Source: CAWFPR01 sp963817635 (GTDB lineage Bacteria; Acidobacteriota; Vicinamibacteria; Vicinamibacterales; 2-12-FULL-66-21). Taken from it: 64,000 bases of DNA. Each line of letters opens with the position of its first letter. Position 1 is the stretch's first letter. Below are positions 7,631 to 20,416 of the stretch, piece by piece. The notes under the pieces are model-generated. The model did no database searches, was not told the DNA's origin, and saw only the letters and a program-made list of their open reading frames with translations. The position numbers and the translations under genes were made by a program. Where the stretch lies: the NCBI GenBank assembly GCA_963817635.1, contig CAWFPR010000005.1, positions 372,001 to 436,000 of the forward strand, read 5' to 3'.

Positions 7631-7841
7631 GAGGGTGGCTGCCTGGCCTAAGGTCGTGCGAGCGATGGGCGTAAAGGAGTTCGCGGGCAAGACAGGGATG
7701 GCAAGCCCGAATCTTTTGCGGACCCTCAATCCTCGCCACAACCCAACGCAGGACACTCTGAATCGGCTCCTGAAGCCTTTCCGGCTCGAGCTAAGCCTCG
7801 CTCCCATCTCGGACCGACCGAAGCGTCGGCACGCAGCGTAG
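7629..7841 (+). CDS. Small HTH protein divergent from YjjJ-like kinase
   Basis: A 70-residue protein whose central part (GVKEFAGKTGMASPNLLRTL and PTQDTLNRLLKPF, ~residues 13-52) is an XRE-like helix-turn-helix as found in small addiction-module antidotes. The frame has a stop 9 bp upstream, so ATG 7629 (or GTG 7635) must be the start. There is no ribosome binding site and the start overlaps the last iteron, implying leaderless expression. The divergent arrangement with a HipA/YjjJ-like kinase suggests it is the cognate antitoxin and repressor, although classical HipB genes precede hipA in one operon. Confidence 0.7.
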   Translation: MRVAAWPKVVRAMGVKEFAGKTGMASPNLLRTLNPRHNPTQDTLNRLLKPFRLELSLAPISDRPKRRHAA

Positions 7842-8176
7842 GGTCAACGGAGAACCGATTGTATGCGGCGGAGCGGATTAGGGAAGCAGGTCAGGGGCCA
7901 GTCTCGGCACAACGACCAGGCAACGCGACTTTGGCGGCCCGGAACCAGCTCCGGTCCTGTGTAACGCCGCACTGGTGACCGGAGCCCCGTCCGATCGCCG
8001 CTTGGCGAGCTAGAGGCACGATCCATCTTTGAGCACCGACGCGCGATGGCTACGATTCCCGCTCCTGCTCCGCAGTGCGCGCTGCCCGGTGCTCACACTA
8101 ATTCAGGGTTCTTCAAGGACCCGTCAGGACTCTGTCGCCACGAAGGCACTACGCTCCCAGCGTGGAGGGAGATCGA
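7842..8176. other. Intergenic region with no recognised gene
   Basis: About 335 bp without a plausible coding frame, RNA gene or clear hairpin. Only the purine-rich ribosome binding site GGAGGGAG (just before 8177) can be assigned. Confidence 0.6.
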
Positions 8177-8647
8177 ATGAACACGCTCTCTGCTGCTTTT
8201 CGTAGTTCGGTCCTGGTCCTGGTCATCGCCTCTTCCGTCATAGGGATACCGGTTCCCGCGAGCGCGGCCGGCGAAGGGTGGGGCGGTCAACTCACTATCA
8301 ACGGCCGACCGCTCTTTGGGCCTGTCAGCCTGACAATCACGACCGGGGGCCGGGTGGATGGCCTCCTCGCTCGAGCTGCCAGCGCGAGCCCTGCCGGCGG
8401 GGTGTTGAAACCGCGGATAGTGGACGCCGGGCGGGTACCGCGAGCCGTTCTGCTCACACGGAGTCAGCAGGCGAATGCGCCGAATCGGTCGTGGGTCAAA
8501 CGGCATCCGGTTCTCTTCGGTACCCTCGTTGGCGCCGTTGCAGGTGCCGGTATCGTTGCTGCGACAGTCGACGCGGAGGCAGCTTTCGTCGGGTTCTATG
8601 GCGGCGCGGCCGCGGGGAGCGTGGTCGGGTGGTTCGTGAGCCGATAG
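8177..8647 (+). CDS. Secreted hypothetical protein with glycine-rich C-terminal segment
   Basis: The start at 8177 is chosen because GGAGGGA precedes it by 6 bases; an in-frame ATG 15 bp upstream has no such site. The 156-residue product has a signal peptide (SSVLVLVIASSVIGIPVPASA), a middle part of beta character, and a C-terminal hydrophobic Gly/Ala segment (LFGTLVGAVAGAGIVAATV then FVGFYGGAAAGSVVGWFV) resembling glycine-zipper membrane segments. I recognise no named family. It stands alone, flanked by regions without genes. Confidence 0.7.
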   Translation: MNTLSAAFRSSVLVLVIASSVIGIPVPASAAGEGWGGQLTINGRPLFGPVSLTITTGGRVDGLLARAASASPAGGVLKPRIVDAGRVPRAVLLTRSQQANAPNRSWVKRHPVLFGTLVGAVAGAGIVAATVDAEAAFVGFYGGAAAGSVVGWFVSR

Positions 8648-8823
8648 GGACACGGAAGGCGCAGATTCATCGACCCTAGGCGGCTAGTCGTTAGATATCC
8701 GGCCGGGAAGCGTCAGAACGTCCGGTTAAGAGGGCTATTCAGCCGGGGAGGACAACCAGTCCTCCCCAATTCGGACCAATGTTTGTGCACAACTGGCGCC
8801 GTGAGCGTTCGGGTTCGGCTGCG

Positions 8824-9060
8824 TTACTGGGCCGCGAACTCCGGCCGCGCATACGATTCCAAGAATCCGCACGCCGAACACCGGAAGGTGCCCACGGGGA
8901 CGCACTTCTCCTTCGGGATTCCCGCGCTCCCGAACCAGGACTTCTGCGGCGCTCCCTCAACCCAGGTGCTGACCTTGCGCATCGGCCCATCGATTTCGAA
9001 GAGGAATCCCTGCACCATCTCGCCGTTGCACTTGGGGCACCGATTGGCTCCCGCGCTCAT
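8824..9060 (-). CDS. Small zinc-ribbon protein (PF20097-like)
   Basis: A 78-residue protein starting at ATG 9060 (MSAGANRCPKC), with AGAGAGG upstream; the frame remains open further upstream but without homology-like sequence. Two Cys pairs, RCPKCNGEMVQG near the N-terminus and RCSACGFLESYA near the C-terminus, form a zinc ribbon, with GxxP and W residues between them as seen in short zinc-ribbon proteins of unknown function. It is isolated and its partner is unknown. Confidence 0.8.
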   Translation of the reverse strand: MSAGANRCPKCNGEMVQGFLFEIDGPMRKVSTWVEGAPQKSWFGSAGIPKEKCVPVGTFRCSACGFLESYARPEFAAQ

Positions 9061-9157
9061 GTGTGAACCTCTCTTGACGCTCACAGAAAGCTGACCGTCC
9101 CTGCTCAGTGAAAAGTGACCAGGGCCAGAAGCCGGCAGGCACGCCGGCCGGCGGACG

Positions 9158-9262
9158 GTGATTCTATACCCGGACACCCAGGTCGTCGTCAAGACCTGGC
9201 GGCGTGAGTACAACGAGGAGCGGCCGGAGAATGGGCTCGGCGGGCTGACGCCCGCCGGGTGC
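9158..9262 (+). pseudogene. IS3-family transposase C-terminal remnant
   Basis: The frame encodes TWRREYNEERPENGLGGLTP, which matches the end of the integrase core of IS3-family OrfB transposases (W-R-x-x-Y-N-x-x-R-P-H-x-x-L-G-x-L-T-P). The key His is replaced and no upstream DDE residues are present, so only the last ~30 residues survive. No terminal inverted repeats are identifiable. It marks an old insertion and deletion site next to other debris. Confidence 0.65.
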
Positions 9263-9276
9263 CGATCTACCTGCCG

Positions 9277-9396
9277 TCACCGATTCGCGGGCGCAGTCCG
9301 CTTCATCAGCGCCTCGAATTGTCTCCGCTCAGCAGTTGTCATCTTGACGACGCGATTCTCGATCGATTCGACTACAAATCGGCGCTGTCCCACTAG
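9277..9396 (-). pseudogene. Possible 3' gene fragment of unknown family
   Basis: On the minus strand, about 38 codons read like a genuine protein end (VGQRRFVVESIENRVVK, then MTTAERRQFEALMKRT) followed by TGA at 9277-9279. Codon choice is less GC-biased than neighbours. There is no start, no domain and no recognised family. It may be the tail of a gene truncated by the adjacent insertion sequence remnant. Confidence 0.25.
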
Positions 9397-9399
9397 TAC

Positions 9400-9450
9400 A
9401 GGCCGCTGAAAAATGCCGGCCTGATGGAATATGGGAAAAGGTAAATGGGA
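9400..9450 (-). repeat. Dispersed repeat, copy 1 (REP/MITE-like)
   Basis: This ~50-bp segment matches the reverse complement of 55591-55640 with a single mismatch in its first 49 bp. Its first 28 bp (AGGCCGCTGAAAAATGCC, then GGCCTGATGG) also resemble 42689-42715 and 55555-55582. It lies just beyond the 3' end of the topoisomerase A gene. Copies at other gene ends suggest a repetitive extragenic palindrome family. Confidence 0.8.
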
Positions 9451-9465
9451 ACTGGAACATCCGGC

Positions 9466-11864
<2,399 letters not shown>

Positions 11865-11902
11865 TGCGAGAGATCCTCCGGGCAATCAGCATAGCATCCG
11901 TT

Positions 11903-12120
11903 CGGTGGGTCACGCTGTCGCGCAGTCGCGCTGTCACGCTGTCGCGCTGCCACGCTGTCACGCTGCCACGCTGCACGCGCCTACGGCTGGCACGAAGAGG
12001 CACGAAGGGCACGAAGAGCACGAAGGGGTTGTTGGGGGTGTCGCGCTGCCACGCTGTCGCGCTGCCACGGCTGTCGCGCTGCCACGGCTGCCACGGCTGT
12101 CGCGCCGCCACGGCTGCGGG
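11903..12120. repeat. Three adjoining short tandem repeats
   Basis: Between the divergent topoisomerase and histidine kinase genes lie imperfect octamer repeats of CGCTGTCR/CGCTGCCA (about 11911-11970), a GGCACGAAGA array (about 11989-12028), and a second CGCTGTCG/CCACGGCTG array (about 12040-12118). They contain no gene. Confidence 0.85.
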
Positions 12121-12148
12121 CGGAAACGCGGGGGGCTCGCGTGCTAAC

Positions 12149-14461
12149 ATGGCGCCAGCATTCCAGATGACCTTCCCCGCCAGGCCCAGCGCGGCGTTCA
12201 TCGCACCCGTCCTTTTCGACGCGCTCTGCTCCCTCGGCGAGGGCGTGATGATCACCGAAGACGTGCGGATCGTATTCGTCGATCCCGGGTGCGAGCGCAT
12301 CAGCGGCTACGACCAGGCGGCGCTTCTGGCCCTGCCCTCGGTATTCGAGGTCGTGGAGCCCTCGGAGCGCGGCGCGGTCGCCGAGCGGTTCCGCAAGCAC
12401 CTGAGCGGCGAGCCACAGGACCCGCACTACGAGTCCGTCGTCATGCATCGTGACGGGCACAGCGTGCCGGTGGAAATCGCGGTGTACCTCCAGGACGCCG
12501 CGGCAAAGCGACTGCTCATTTTCGTCCGCGACATCTCGGTACGTGTGGGGCTCGAGCGCGAGCGCGATCGCCTGCACGCGCGAACGGTGGCCACCTACGA
12601 GGACCTGTTCGAGCGAGCGCCGGTCGGGTACCACGAAATCGATCTCGACGGGCGCATCGTCCGGGTCAACGACACGGAAGTTGCGCTGTTCGGCTACACG
12701 CGCGAGGAGATGCTCGGGCGCCACAGCTGGGAGTTCAGCGCCGAACCGGGAATCGTCGAAGACGCGGTGCGCGGGATCCTCGGCGGGCCAGGGGGTTGCG
12801 CGGTTGCAGCGCGGCCTTCGTCCGGAAGAACGGAGAGGTTTTCTGGGCGTGGGTCCAGGCCCTGGAGATCCGCGATCAGGCCGGGCAGGTCACCGGTGCG
12901 CGCGCGGCGATACTGGAGACGACGGAACTGCGCCGGGCGCAGGACGCGTTGCTCGCGTCCGAGGAGCGTCACCGCCGGCTCTTCGAGCAGATCCCCGTCG
13001 GCATCTACGAATCGACGCGCGAGGGGCGCTTCGTCGCGGTCAACCCGTGCCTCGTAGGGCTGCTCGGCTACGAATCCGAGCAGGAGCTGCTCGCGATGCC
13101 GGACGTGGGGGTGCTGTACGCGCGCCCCGAGTCGCGCAGCCAGTTTCAGGCCTTGCTCGACAGCACCCACTCGATCGTGGACTTCGAGACCATCGTCCGC
13201 ACACGGGATGGGCGGGAGCTGTCCGTCCTCGAGACGGCATACTCCGTGCGCGACGACAATGGCGTGATCCGTTCGTACCAGGGGACCGTCACCGACCTGA
13301 CCGACCGGCGGCGGCTCGAAGCGCAGCTGCTCCAGGCGCAGAAAATGGAAGCCATCGGCCGCTTCGCCGGCGGCGTGGCCCACGACTTCAACAACCTCCT
13401 CACCGTCATCACCGGCTACGCGGAGATGATCGCGGACGACATGCCGGCGGGCGGCCGGCCCGTGGCGGACGTGCAGGAGATTCTCAGCGCGACCGCCCAC
13501 GCGGCGATGATGACGAAGCAGCTGCTCGCATTCAGTCGCAAGCAGGTGCTGCAGCTGCGCGTGCTCGACCTGAACGAATCCATCCGCGCGGTAGCGCCCA
13601 TACTCCAGCGGCTGATCGGCGAGGACGTCCAGCTCCAGACGACGCTGGCACCGGATCCACTCTTCATCGACGCGGACGAGACGCAGCTCCAGCAGGTCGT
13701 GCTCAACCTTGCGACCAACGCGCGCGACGCCATGCCGGCCGGCGGCTCCCTGACACTCGAAACGGCCCGGGCGCCGTTCGTGCCGGACAACCCGGCCGGC
13801 GCGACGGCGGATTCCGGAAGGCGGGTGGGCGCGGCTCTCTGTCATCGACACCGGCACCGGCATGGACGACGCGACCCGGGCGCTCATCTTCGAGCCGTTC
13901 TTCACGACCAAGCCTGCCGACCAGGGCACGGGCCTCGGCCTGGCGACCAGCTACGGCATCGTCAAACAGATGCAGGGCTACATCCTGGTCGACAGCGAGC
14001 TCGGCCGCGGCACGACGTTCTCGCTGTACTTTCCGCTGAAGGGAGCGGCCGCCGCGGAAGCGCCGAAGGATGCCCGTCCGCGCCAGCAGAAAGCGGCGCA
14101 GGGCTCGGCCCACATCATGGTCGTCGAAGACGAATCCGCGGTGCGCGACCTCGTGACGGCCGTGCTGCGGCGCGCGGGCTACCGCGTCACCGCCGCGGAC
14201 GGCCCGGCCGAGGCCATGGGCGTTTCCGACGAGGTCCTCGCCTCGGTCGACCTGCTGCTTTCGGACATGGTGATGCCCGGCATGCTGGGGCCCGAGCTGG
14301 TCAGTAGCCTGCGCGAGCGCCGCGGCGACCTGCGCGCGATCTTCATGACCGGATACGTCGATCCGGGCGTCGAATCGAGCGACGGCGTCGGACGCTTGCT
14401 GCTCAAGCCGTTCCAGCCGGCACACCTGCTCGAGCGGATCGCTGAAGAACTGCGCGGCTGA
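12149..14461 (+). CDS. Hybrid PAS-domain sensor histidine kinase with receiver (two frameshifts)
   Basis: A cytoplasmic hybrid kinase with no membrane segment. Three PAS domains come first (the second begins EDLFERAPVGYHEIDLDG, the third RLFEQIPVGIYESTREG), then the phosphoacceptor helix RFAGGVAHDFNNLLTVITGY, the ATPase N box LATNARDAMPAGG, G boxes DTGTGMDD and GTGLGLATSYG, and a C-terminal receiver (VVEDESAVRDL, phosphorylatable Asp in LLLSDMVMPG, Lys in LLKPFQPA). The frame breaks within a G-rich run near 12795 and again near 13825; both look like single-base errors because all motifs line up once joined. Start ATG 12149 follows the tandem repeats. Signal and output are unknown; the attached receiver suggests phosphorelay or feedback. 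Confidence 0.88.
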
Positions 14462-14464
14462 AGG

Positions 14465-14578
14465 GGCTTGGGGCTTCAGGCTTCAGGCTTCAGGCTTCGG
14501 CTTCTGGCTTGGCTTCTGGCTTGTGGCTCAAATTGCCTTTTTTCTTTGCCTTTTACCATCTACCTTTTACCTTTTACC
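14465..14578. repeat. GGCTTCA and CCTTTTAC short tandem repeats
   Basis: A degenerate GGCTTCA/GGCTTCTGGCTT array (about 14466-14526) grades into a pyrimidine-rich segment with three CCTTTTAC-like units immediately before the PhzF start codon. No ribosome binding site can be seen within it. Confidence 0.8.
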
Positions 14579-15481
14579 ATGACGCCCTTCACCTATTTAC
14601 ACCTGGACGTCTTCACCAATCGGCGGTTCGAAGGCAATCAGCTCGCGGTCTTTCCGGAGCCGCAGGGACTGACGGCCGCCGACATGCTCGCCATCACGCG
14701 CGAGATGAACTTCTCCGAATGCACCTTCATCCTGCCGCCCGAACGCGGCGGCGACGTGCGCATGCGCATCTTCACGCCAGGGAAAGAGCTGCCGATGGCG
14801 GGGCATCCGACAATCGGCAGCACGTTCGCGCTGGCGCTGGAAGGCACCATCGCGCGCGGCCGGACCGACTGGGTGTTCGAGCTCGGCGTGGGGCCCACGC
14901 CGGTATCGCTCGAGTGGGGCGCGGCCGGGCTGGAGTTCGCGTGGATGACGCAGCCGCTGCCGTCGTTCGGCGACGAGCTGGCCGACAGGCCGGCGCTGGC
15001 CGGCGCGCTCGGGATCGACGCCGGGGATTTCACCGGCGACCCCGCGCAGGTCGTCTCGTGCGGCGTGCCGTTCCTGTTCGTCCGGCTCACGACCCGGCGC
15101 GCGGTCGACAGCGTGACGATCGATCGAAAGGCGCTGGTGCGTTGCTTTCGCGCGGCGGGACTCGAGGAGGACTCGGTCTTCGTGTTCACCACGGAAGGGG
15201 CCTCCGGCGACGAGACGGTCTACAGCCGTATGCTCGCGCCCGGGTTTGGCGTCGCCGAGGATCCCGCCACGGGCGCGGCGAGCGGGCCGCTCGGCTGCTA
15301 CCTCCTGCACCACGCGATCGTGCCGCCGGATCGAGCGCGCGCGATGCTCAGCCTTCAGGGCGTGGCGATGGGGCGGCCCAGCCGGATCCACATCGCGATC
15401 GACAGCCTCGACGAGATGATCACCCGCGTGCGAATCGGCGGCACGTCGGTGCTGGTGGGGCGGGGGACGCTGGAACTCTGA
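14579..15481 (+). CDS. PhzF-family isomerase
   Basis: A 300-residue protein of the PhzF/diaminopimelate-epimerase-like fold. It opens with the family start YLHLDVFTNRRFEGNQLAVF, carries the catalytic Glu in MNFSECTFIL (~residue 46), the GHPTIGSTFAL motif (~residues 76-86) and the second-half signature EDPATGAASGPLG. The start is set at ATG 14579, where homology begins; the repeat-derived upstream extension is not protein-like. PhzF homologues are common outside phenazine producers and most have unknown substrates; no other phenazine genes are nearby. It ends just before another tandem repeat. Confidence 0.9.
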   Translation: MTPFTYLHLDVFTNRRFEGNQLAVFPEPQGLTAADMLAITREMNFSECTFILPPERGGDVRMRIFTPGKELPMAGHPTIGSTFALALEGTIARGRTDWVFELGVGPTPVSLEWGAAGLEFAWMTQPLPSFGDELADRPALAGALGIDAGDFTGDPAQVVSCGVPFLFVRLTTRRAVDSVTIDRKALVRCFRAAGLEEDSVFVFTTEGASGDETVYSRMLAPGFGVAEDPATGAASGPLGCYLLHHAIVPPDRARAMLSLQGVAMGRPSRIHIAIDSLDEMITRVRIGGTSVLVGRGTLEL

Positions 15482-15540
15482 CGCTCTCCGCTCTCCCCTC
15501 CGCGTCCGCTCTCCGCGTCTCCGCTCTCCGCTCTCCGCGC
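15482..15540. repeat. CGCTCTC tandem repeat
   Basis: About eight imperfect copies of CGCTCTC/CGCTCTCCG separate the convergent PhzF and NapC-like genes. Confidence 0.85.
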
Positions 15541-16908
<1,368 letters not shown>

Positions 16909-16920
16909 CGAACCCCCCTT

Positions 16921-17799
16921 TTACGAGCGGATCATTGCGTAGATGATGAGAGCGACGAGGATGAGGCCGGTCGTGACCGCCACGGTGCCGATGACGCGCC
17001 CGGCCGTCCGCGACCGGTCGCTGGGCGGCAGGTCCACGACGTCCTGGAGGCGGCCCGTGCGGACGAGCCGTTCGTACTCGGCCGGGCGCTCGTGCTCGAC
17101 CTCGGACTCGCTGACTCGCCCGGTGAAGATCACCAGGTCCATCGGGAACTTCTCGGGCCGCAGGTGGCCGTTGAAGAAGTGAATCGTGAAGATGAACCCG
17201 ACGGCCAGGAGCGCCTCTTCGCCGTGCACGAGCAGCGCGATGTTGAAGAACCAGCCGGGCACGAACCGCGCGAAGAACTCGGGCACCCACAGCAGCGTGC
17301 CGGAGCCGCCGATGATCGCCATGCCCCAGAACACGGCCCAGTAGTCGAACTTCTCCCAGTACGTGTAGTGGTCGAAGAGCGGACGCGGCCCCTGGCCGAA
17401 GAACCAGCGGAAGTGCCCGAACATGTCGGACAGGTCACGCGGCTGCGGCACCATGGACGAGGGTCCCCAGAGGACGGTGTAGTCCTTGTCGACGATCAGC
17501 CGCCGGAGGATCTTGCCGACATGGAGGGTGAACACCGCGATCATCACGGTCGCGAAGGTGCGGTGGAGCCGGCCCGCGACCCGGAAGCCGCCGAACACCG
17601 CCGCCAGGCTTTCCGCCCAGGTGTGCGCACTGAAGAACAACGGCAGCCCGGTCAGCGCCAGACCGAGAAAGCTGAACATCAGGAACACGTGCAGGACCCG
17701 CTCGTACCGGCCGAACCGCCGGATGTAGCGCACCCGGGTTGGCTCGGATCTCGGCGTTGCCTGCGCCGCGAACGCCGCGGCCTCACCTGGCGCTGTCAT
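16921..17799 (-). CDS. Cytochrome b (formate dehydrogenase gamma/thiosulfate reductase-like)
   Basis: A 292-residue integral membrane protein with the di-haem cytochrome b561-like fold of formate dehydrogenase gamma subunits. Candidate haem-ligand histidines lie in RYERVLHVFLMF, GRLHRTFATVM and LLVHGEEALL, plus FTIHFFNGHLRPEKFP near the cytoplasmic end. A final hydrophobic helix (VAVTTGLILVALIIYAMI) closes the protein. Its ATG overlaps the end of the 11-haem gene by 17 bp, with GGAGGCGGG upstream. In the operon it is the likely quinone-binding, haem b-containing subunit working with the multihaem proteins on either side. Confidence 0.88.
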   Translation of the reverse strand: MTAPGEAAAFAAQATPRSEPTRVRYIRRFGRYERVLHVFLMFSFLGLALTGLPLFFSAHTWAESLAAVFGGFRVAGRLHRTFATVMIAVFTLHVGKILRRLIVDKDYTVLWGPSSMVPQPRDLSDMFGHFRWFFGQGPRPLFDHYTYWEKFDYWAVFWGMAIIGGSGTLLWVPEFFARFVPGWFFNIALLVHGEEALLAVGFIFTIHFFNGHLRPEKFPMDLVIFTGRVSESEVEHERPAEYERLVRTGRLQDVVDLPPSDRSRTAGRVIGTVAVTTGLILVALIIYAMIRS

Positions 17800-19139
17800 C
17801 GCCCGCCTCCCTCGACTTCTTCACCCTGGTCGGCGGCTCGCGTTTCTTGACCGCCACGGGCCGGGCGGCCGCGATGCGCCGCTCACGCAGCAGCCGCACC
17901 TCGCGCGTGAACCACAGCGTGGTGTGGATGCCAAAGAAACTGAACACGCCCACCAGCAGCAGCGACATGAACTGCGCCATGTAGTAGAGCACCGGGCTGC
18001 GCACGCGATCGTGCTTGTCCGCGTGCGGGTCGTACTTCACGAAGTTCGCGCCGGCGTTCGCGTGGCACCTGCCGCAGGTGGTCACGAGGTTGGCCGGCGC
18101 GGTCATCGACCGCGGGTCGCTCGACGGCAGGATCTCGTGCGGGCCGTGGCAGTCGGCGCACCCGGCCACCGCGCGCGATCCGAGCGAGGTCACCTGGCCG
18201 TGGAACGTGTCGCGGAACGTCGCGATGCGCTCCAGGTGGCACGTGCCGCACTGACGGATCACGTTCAGCTGCCACTCGGTGGACTCGGCTCGCTGGATGG
18301 AATGCGGCGTATGGCAGGTCTGGCACGCCGGCGCCTTCATGTTGCCGGCGGCCAGCATCTGGCCGTGGATGCCCGCGTTGAACTTGAGCGCAATACCCTC
18401 GTGACAGGTGCCGCACGTGGACGGCACGTTCCTGCGCGCGACGCGGCTTTCCGGATCGTCCTTCTTCCTGATCTCGTGGGCGCCGTGGCAGTCGCTGCAG
18501 GTTCGGCGCGACCATCAGGCCCGCCCTCGACAGCGCCCGCCCGTGGATGCTGTCTTCGAACGCCTTGGTCACATCGGAGGGAATGCCGCCTTTCCTGATC
18601 ACTTCGGCGTTGCCGTGGCACTTCTCGCAGGTGGCCGCGAGGTTCAGGTGATACGTGCGCGACGCCGGATCGCTCTTCGGCAGAATGTCGTGGATGCCGT
18701 GGCAATCGACGCAGGTCGCGGCCACCAGCGTGCCCTGGGCCCGCGCCGCGGCGTGGACGCTGAGCTGGTACTTTTCAGCCGTATCCGAGTGGCACATCGC
18801 GCAGTCGACCTTCGCGAGCTTCTCGGGATGCGGGAATTCGGTGAGCGTGGCGAGATCCTGGTGACAATCGACGCAGGCAAGCGACCCGTGAATCGACTTC
18901 TCGAACACCGCCGGGTCGACGACCACGGGCCGCCCGTCGGCGCGCACGGCCGACTGGTCCTCGTGACACATCAGGCAGTCGGCGTTGGCGGGAGGGGTGG
19001 GAGCGGCCGCGGCCGCGGTCTTCTGCGGGGAAGCCGGCGCGGAGGCAACCGCCGAGGGTCCGGAGTGCGCTCGCACCGAGATGCCCAGTGCGAGCGCCCA
19101 CACGGCGACTGCGGTTGCAAGAACTCCACGCGTACTCAT
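17783..19139 (-). CDS. Undecahaem cytochrome c with C-terminal membrane anchor (frameshifted)
   Basis: A secreted multihaem cytochrome with a signal peptide and a C-terminal helix (FMSLLLVGVFSFFGIHTT) that probably anchors it in the inner membrane. Counting both frames there are eleven CxxCH sites: CLMCH, CVDCH, CAMCH, CVDCH, CEKCH, CSDCH, CGTCH, CQTCH, CGTCH, CADCH and CGRCH. The frame breaks near 18505; restoring one base recreates the sixth site (TCSDCHGAHEI) exactly at the break, so this is best read as an indel. The repeated CxxCHxxH and G-x-H-G spacing is typical of NrfA/tetrahaem-like modules. It overlaps the cytochrome b gene and should relay electrons between that subunit and soluble partners. 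Confidence 0.88.
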
Positions 19140-19196
19140 GGTGTCTCCGATGCGGTCCGCGAGTGACGATGGAGTCCTCGACGGCCTCGAGGAAAG

Positions 19197-19547
19197 CTAC
19201 TTCTTCTTCAACGTCGAGAGATACGCGACGAGCGCCTCGACGTCAGCGGGCGCGAGCGGCTTCGACAGCCGCATGGCCGGCTTCCGTTCCGCGTGCGACT
19301 TGGCGGCCATGGCGGGGGGATCCGTCAGCCACTCCTTGATCTCGGCCGGGGTGAGCTTCGAGCCGACCTCGTCGAGCGATCCCTTTGCGTTGCCCACGCC
19401 GGCAATCGAATGACACATCTTGCAGGTCGGTGTCGAGGCATACACCGCCTTGCCCTTTTCGACCAGCTTCGCATCCTGTGCGGACGCGACGCCCGCATAC
19501 AGAACCACCGCCGCGGCCGTGACGACCAGAGCCAGCACTCGCTTCAT
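19197..19547 (-). CDS. Periplasmic class I cytochrome c (monohaem)
   Basis: A 116-residue protein starting at ATG 19547 (GGGAGGGAG upstream). A clean signal peptide (VLALVVTAAAVVLYAGVASA) precedes a single haem site, CKMCHSIAG, and the sixth ligand is probably the Met in RKPAMRLS. The ending LAPADVEALVAYLSTLKK is the usual class I C-terminal helix. As the first gene of the cytochrome operon it is a good candidate for the soluble carrier that exchanges electrons with the 11-haem protein. Confidence 0.92.
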   Translation of the reverse strand: MKRVLALVVTAAAVVLYAGVASAQDAKLVEKGKAVYASTPTCKMCHSIAGVGNAKGSLDEVGSKLTPAEIKEWLTDPPAMAAKSHAERKPAMRLSKPLAPADVEALVAYLSTLKKK

Positions 19548-19571
19548 GTTGTCTCCCTCCCTGAGGAGCAC

Positions 19572-19841
19572 CTAACCAACCCGCCCCAGCCTGTCGCGGC
19601 CCGCGTCCGCGGGAGCGACAGCAAACAGCCGCGCGACCACCTCGGTCAGCTCCGGTCCTTCCTGGCGTTCCAGCGCGGCCTCCACGCGGGCGGCAATCGC
19701 CTGCGTGACCGCCACGCTCATCGCATCCACTTCCGCTCTCTCTCCGGCCGTCAGGGACGCGGTCTTGCGTCGCAGCCGCTGCAGTTCATCGCGGCACACT
19801 CGCTCGAACTTCTCATGAAGGGCACGGGCAATGGGGCTCAT
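19572..19841 (-). CDS. Orphan GlutR-dimerisation-domain-like protein
   Basis: An ~89-residue helical protein resembling the C-terminal dimerisation domain of glutamyl-tRNA reductase (HemA). The pattern LHEKFERVCRDELQRL, SLTAGERAEVDAM and LTEVVARLFAV follows the ER..EL / L...ER..V..M / L..V..LF spacing of that domain, with no catalytic or NADPH-binding part. The start is uncertain: ATG 19841 has GGAGGG directly against it, and the frame extends to 19895 without a ribosome site. It ends 24 bp before the cytochrome c start. A role in haem supply or regulation is plausible but unproven. Confidence 0.65.
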   Translation of the reverse strand: MSPIARALHEKFERVCRDELQRLRRKTASLTAGERAEVDAMSVAVTQAIAARVEAALERQEGPELTEVVARLFAVAPADAGRDRLGRVG

Positions 19842-19939
19842 CCCTCCGGCTCTGGCAAAGCCAGTGCCGGACACAGAACCGCATTTTACACCCATAAACT
19901 GTGGATTTCTGCAACAGTCAGCTGATTGGCGCCAATGCT

Positions 19940-19955
19940 TGCCGGGATTTCGTCA
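19940..19955. promoter_or_regulatory. TGCCGG-N4-type palindrome, variant (TGCCGGGATTTCGTCA)
   Basis: Two mismatches from the consensus TGCCGG-N4-CCGGCA found at other promoters in this window; it lies ~100 bp upstream of the GlutR-like gene and the cytochrome operon. Confidence 0.45.
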
Positions 19956-20063
19956 GCCGCATGAGGCTCGCACCTCACCCGGTGGCAACGCCGGCTGAGC
20001 CTGGCTCCGATGAGTGGCGGAGAACTTGACTCAAACGCTCGAGAATCGAACCGGCCAGGACCT

Positions 20064-20321
20064 TCAGTATCGAACGGGCTTGTGAACGGCGCGCTTCCGG
20101 TAGAAGCGGAACGCGTCACCCCGCTCGATCTGCTGCGCCAGATAGCAGATGTCCGTGCAGGCCGCGGAGACGTGATAGCCGAACTGCTCGTCGCGATCGG
20201 TCACTTCCTCCCATTCGTCGTCGAGGCCCACAATCGCATTGGCGGCCGCCGCCATCTGGTCCGCCGTGGCACCAGGGAAACGCTTGGCGAGCACCGCCAG
20301 CACTTTTTCGCGATCGACCAT
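20064..20321 (-). CDS. 85-aa hypothetical protein next to radical SAM gene
   Basis: Start ATG 20321 is preceded by GGAGGGG. The protein is mostly helical, with LAKRFPGATADQMAAAANAI at residues ~11-30, an acidic middle (DDEWEEVTDRDEQFG) and two cysteines in AACTDICYLAQQIERG near the end, then a basic tail. No family recognised. It follows the radical SAM gene on the same strand after a 95-bp gap and may be a small partner or substrate of that enzyme; that is inference from position only. Confidence 0.65.
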   Translation of the reverse strand: MVDREKVLAVLAKRFPGATADQMAAAANAIVGLDDEWEEVTDRDEQFGYHVSAACTDICYLAQQIERGDAFRFYRKRAVHKPVRY

Positions 20322-20416
20322 GACCCCTCCGTCGAACACCCGGACACTGCGGGGTACTGAGGCAATGCGAATGCCATGCGGCGCTGGCGCGGAGCGACCG
20401 AGACCGTGCGATTTTG

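Noticed and set aside
14579..15481. Phenazine biosynthesis
   Set aside because: A PhzF-family protein alone is not evidence for phenazine production; no phzA-E or phzG-like genes are nearby.
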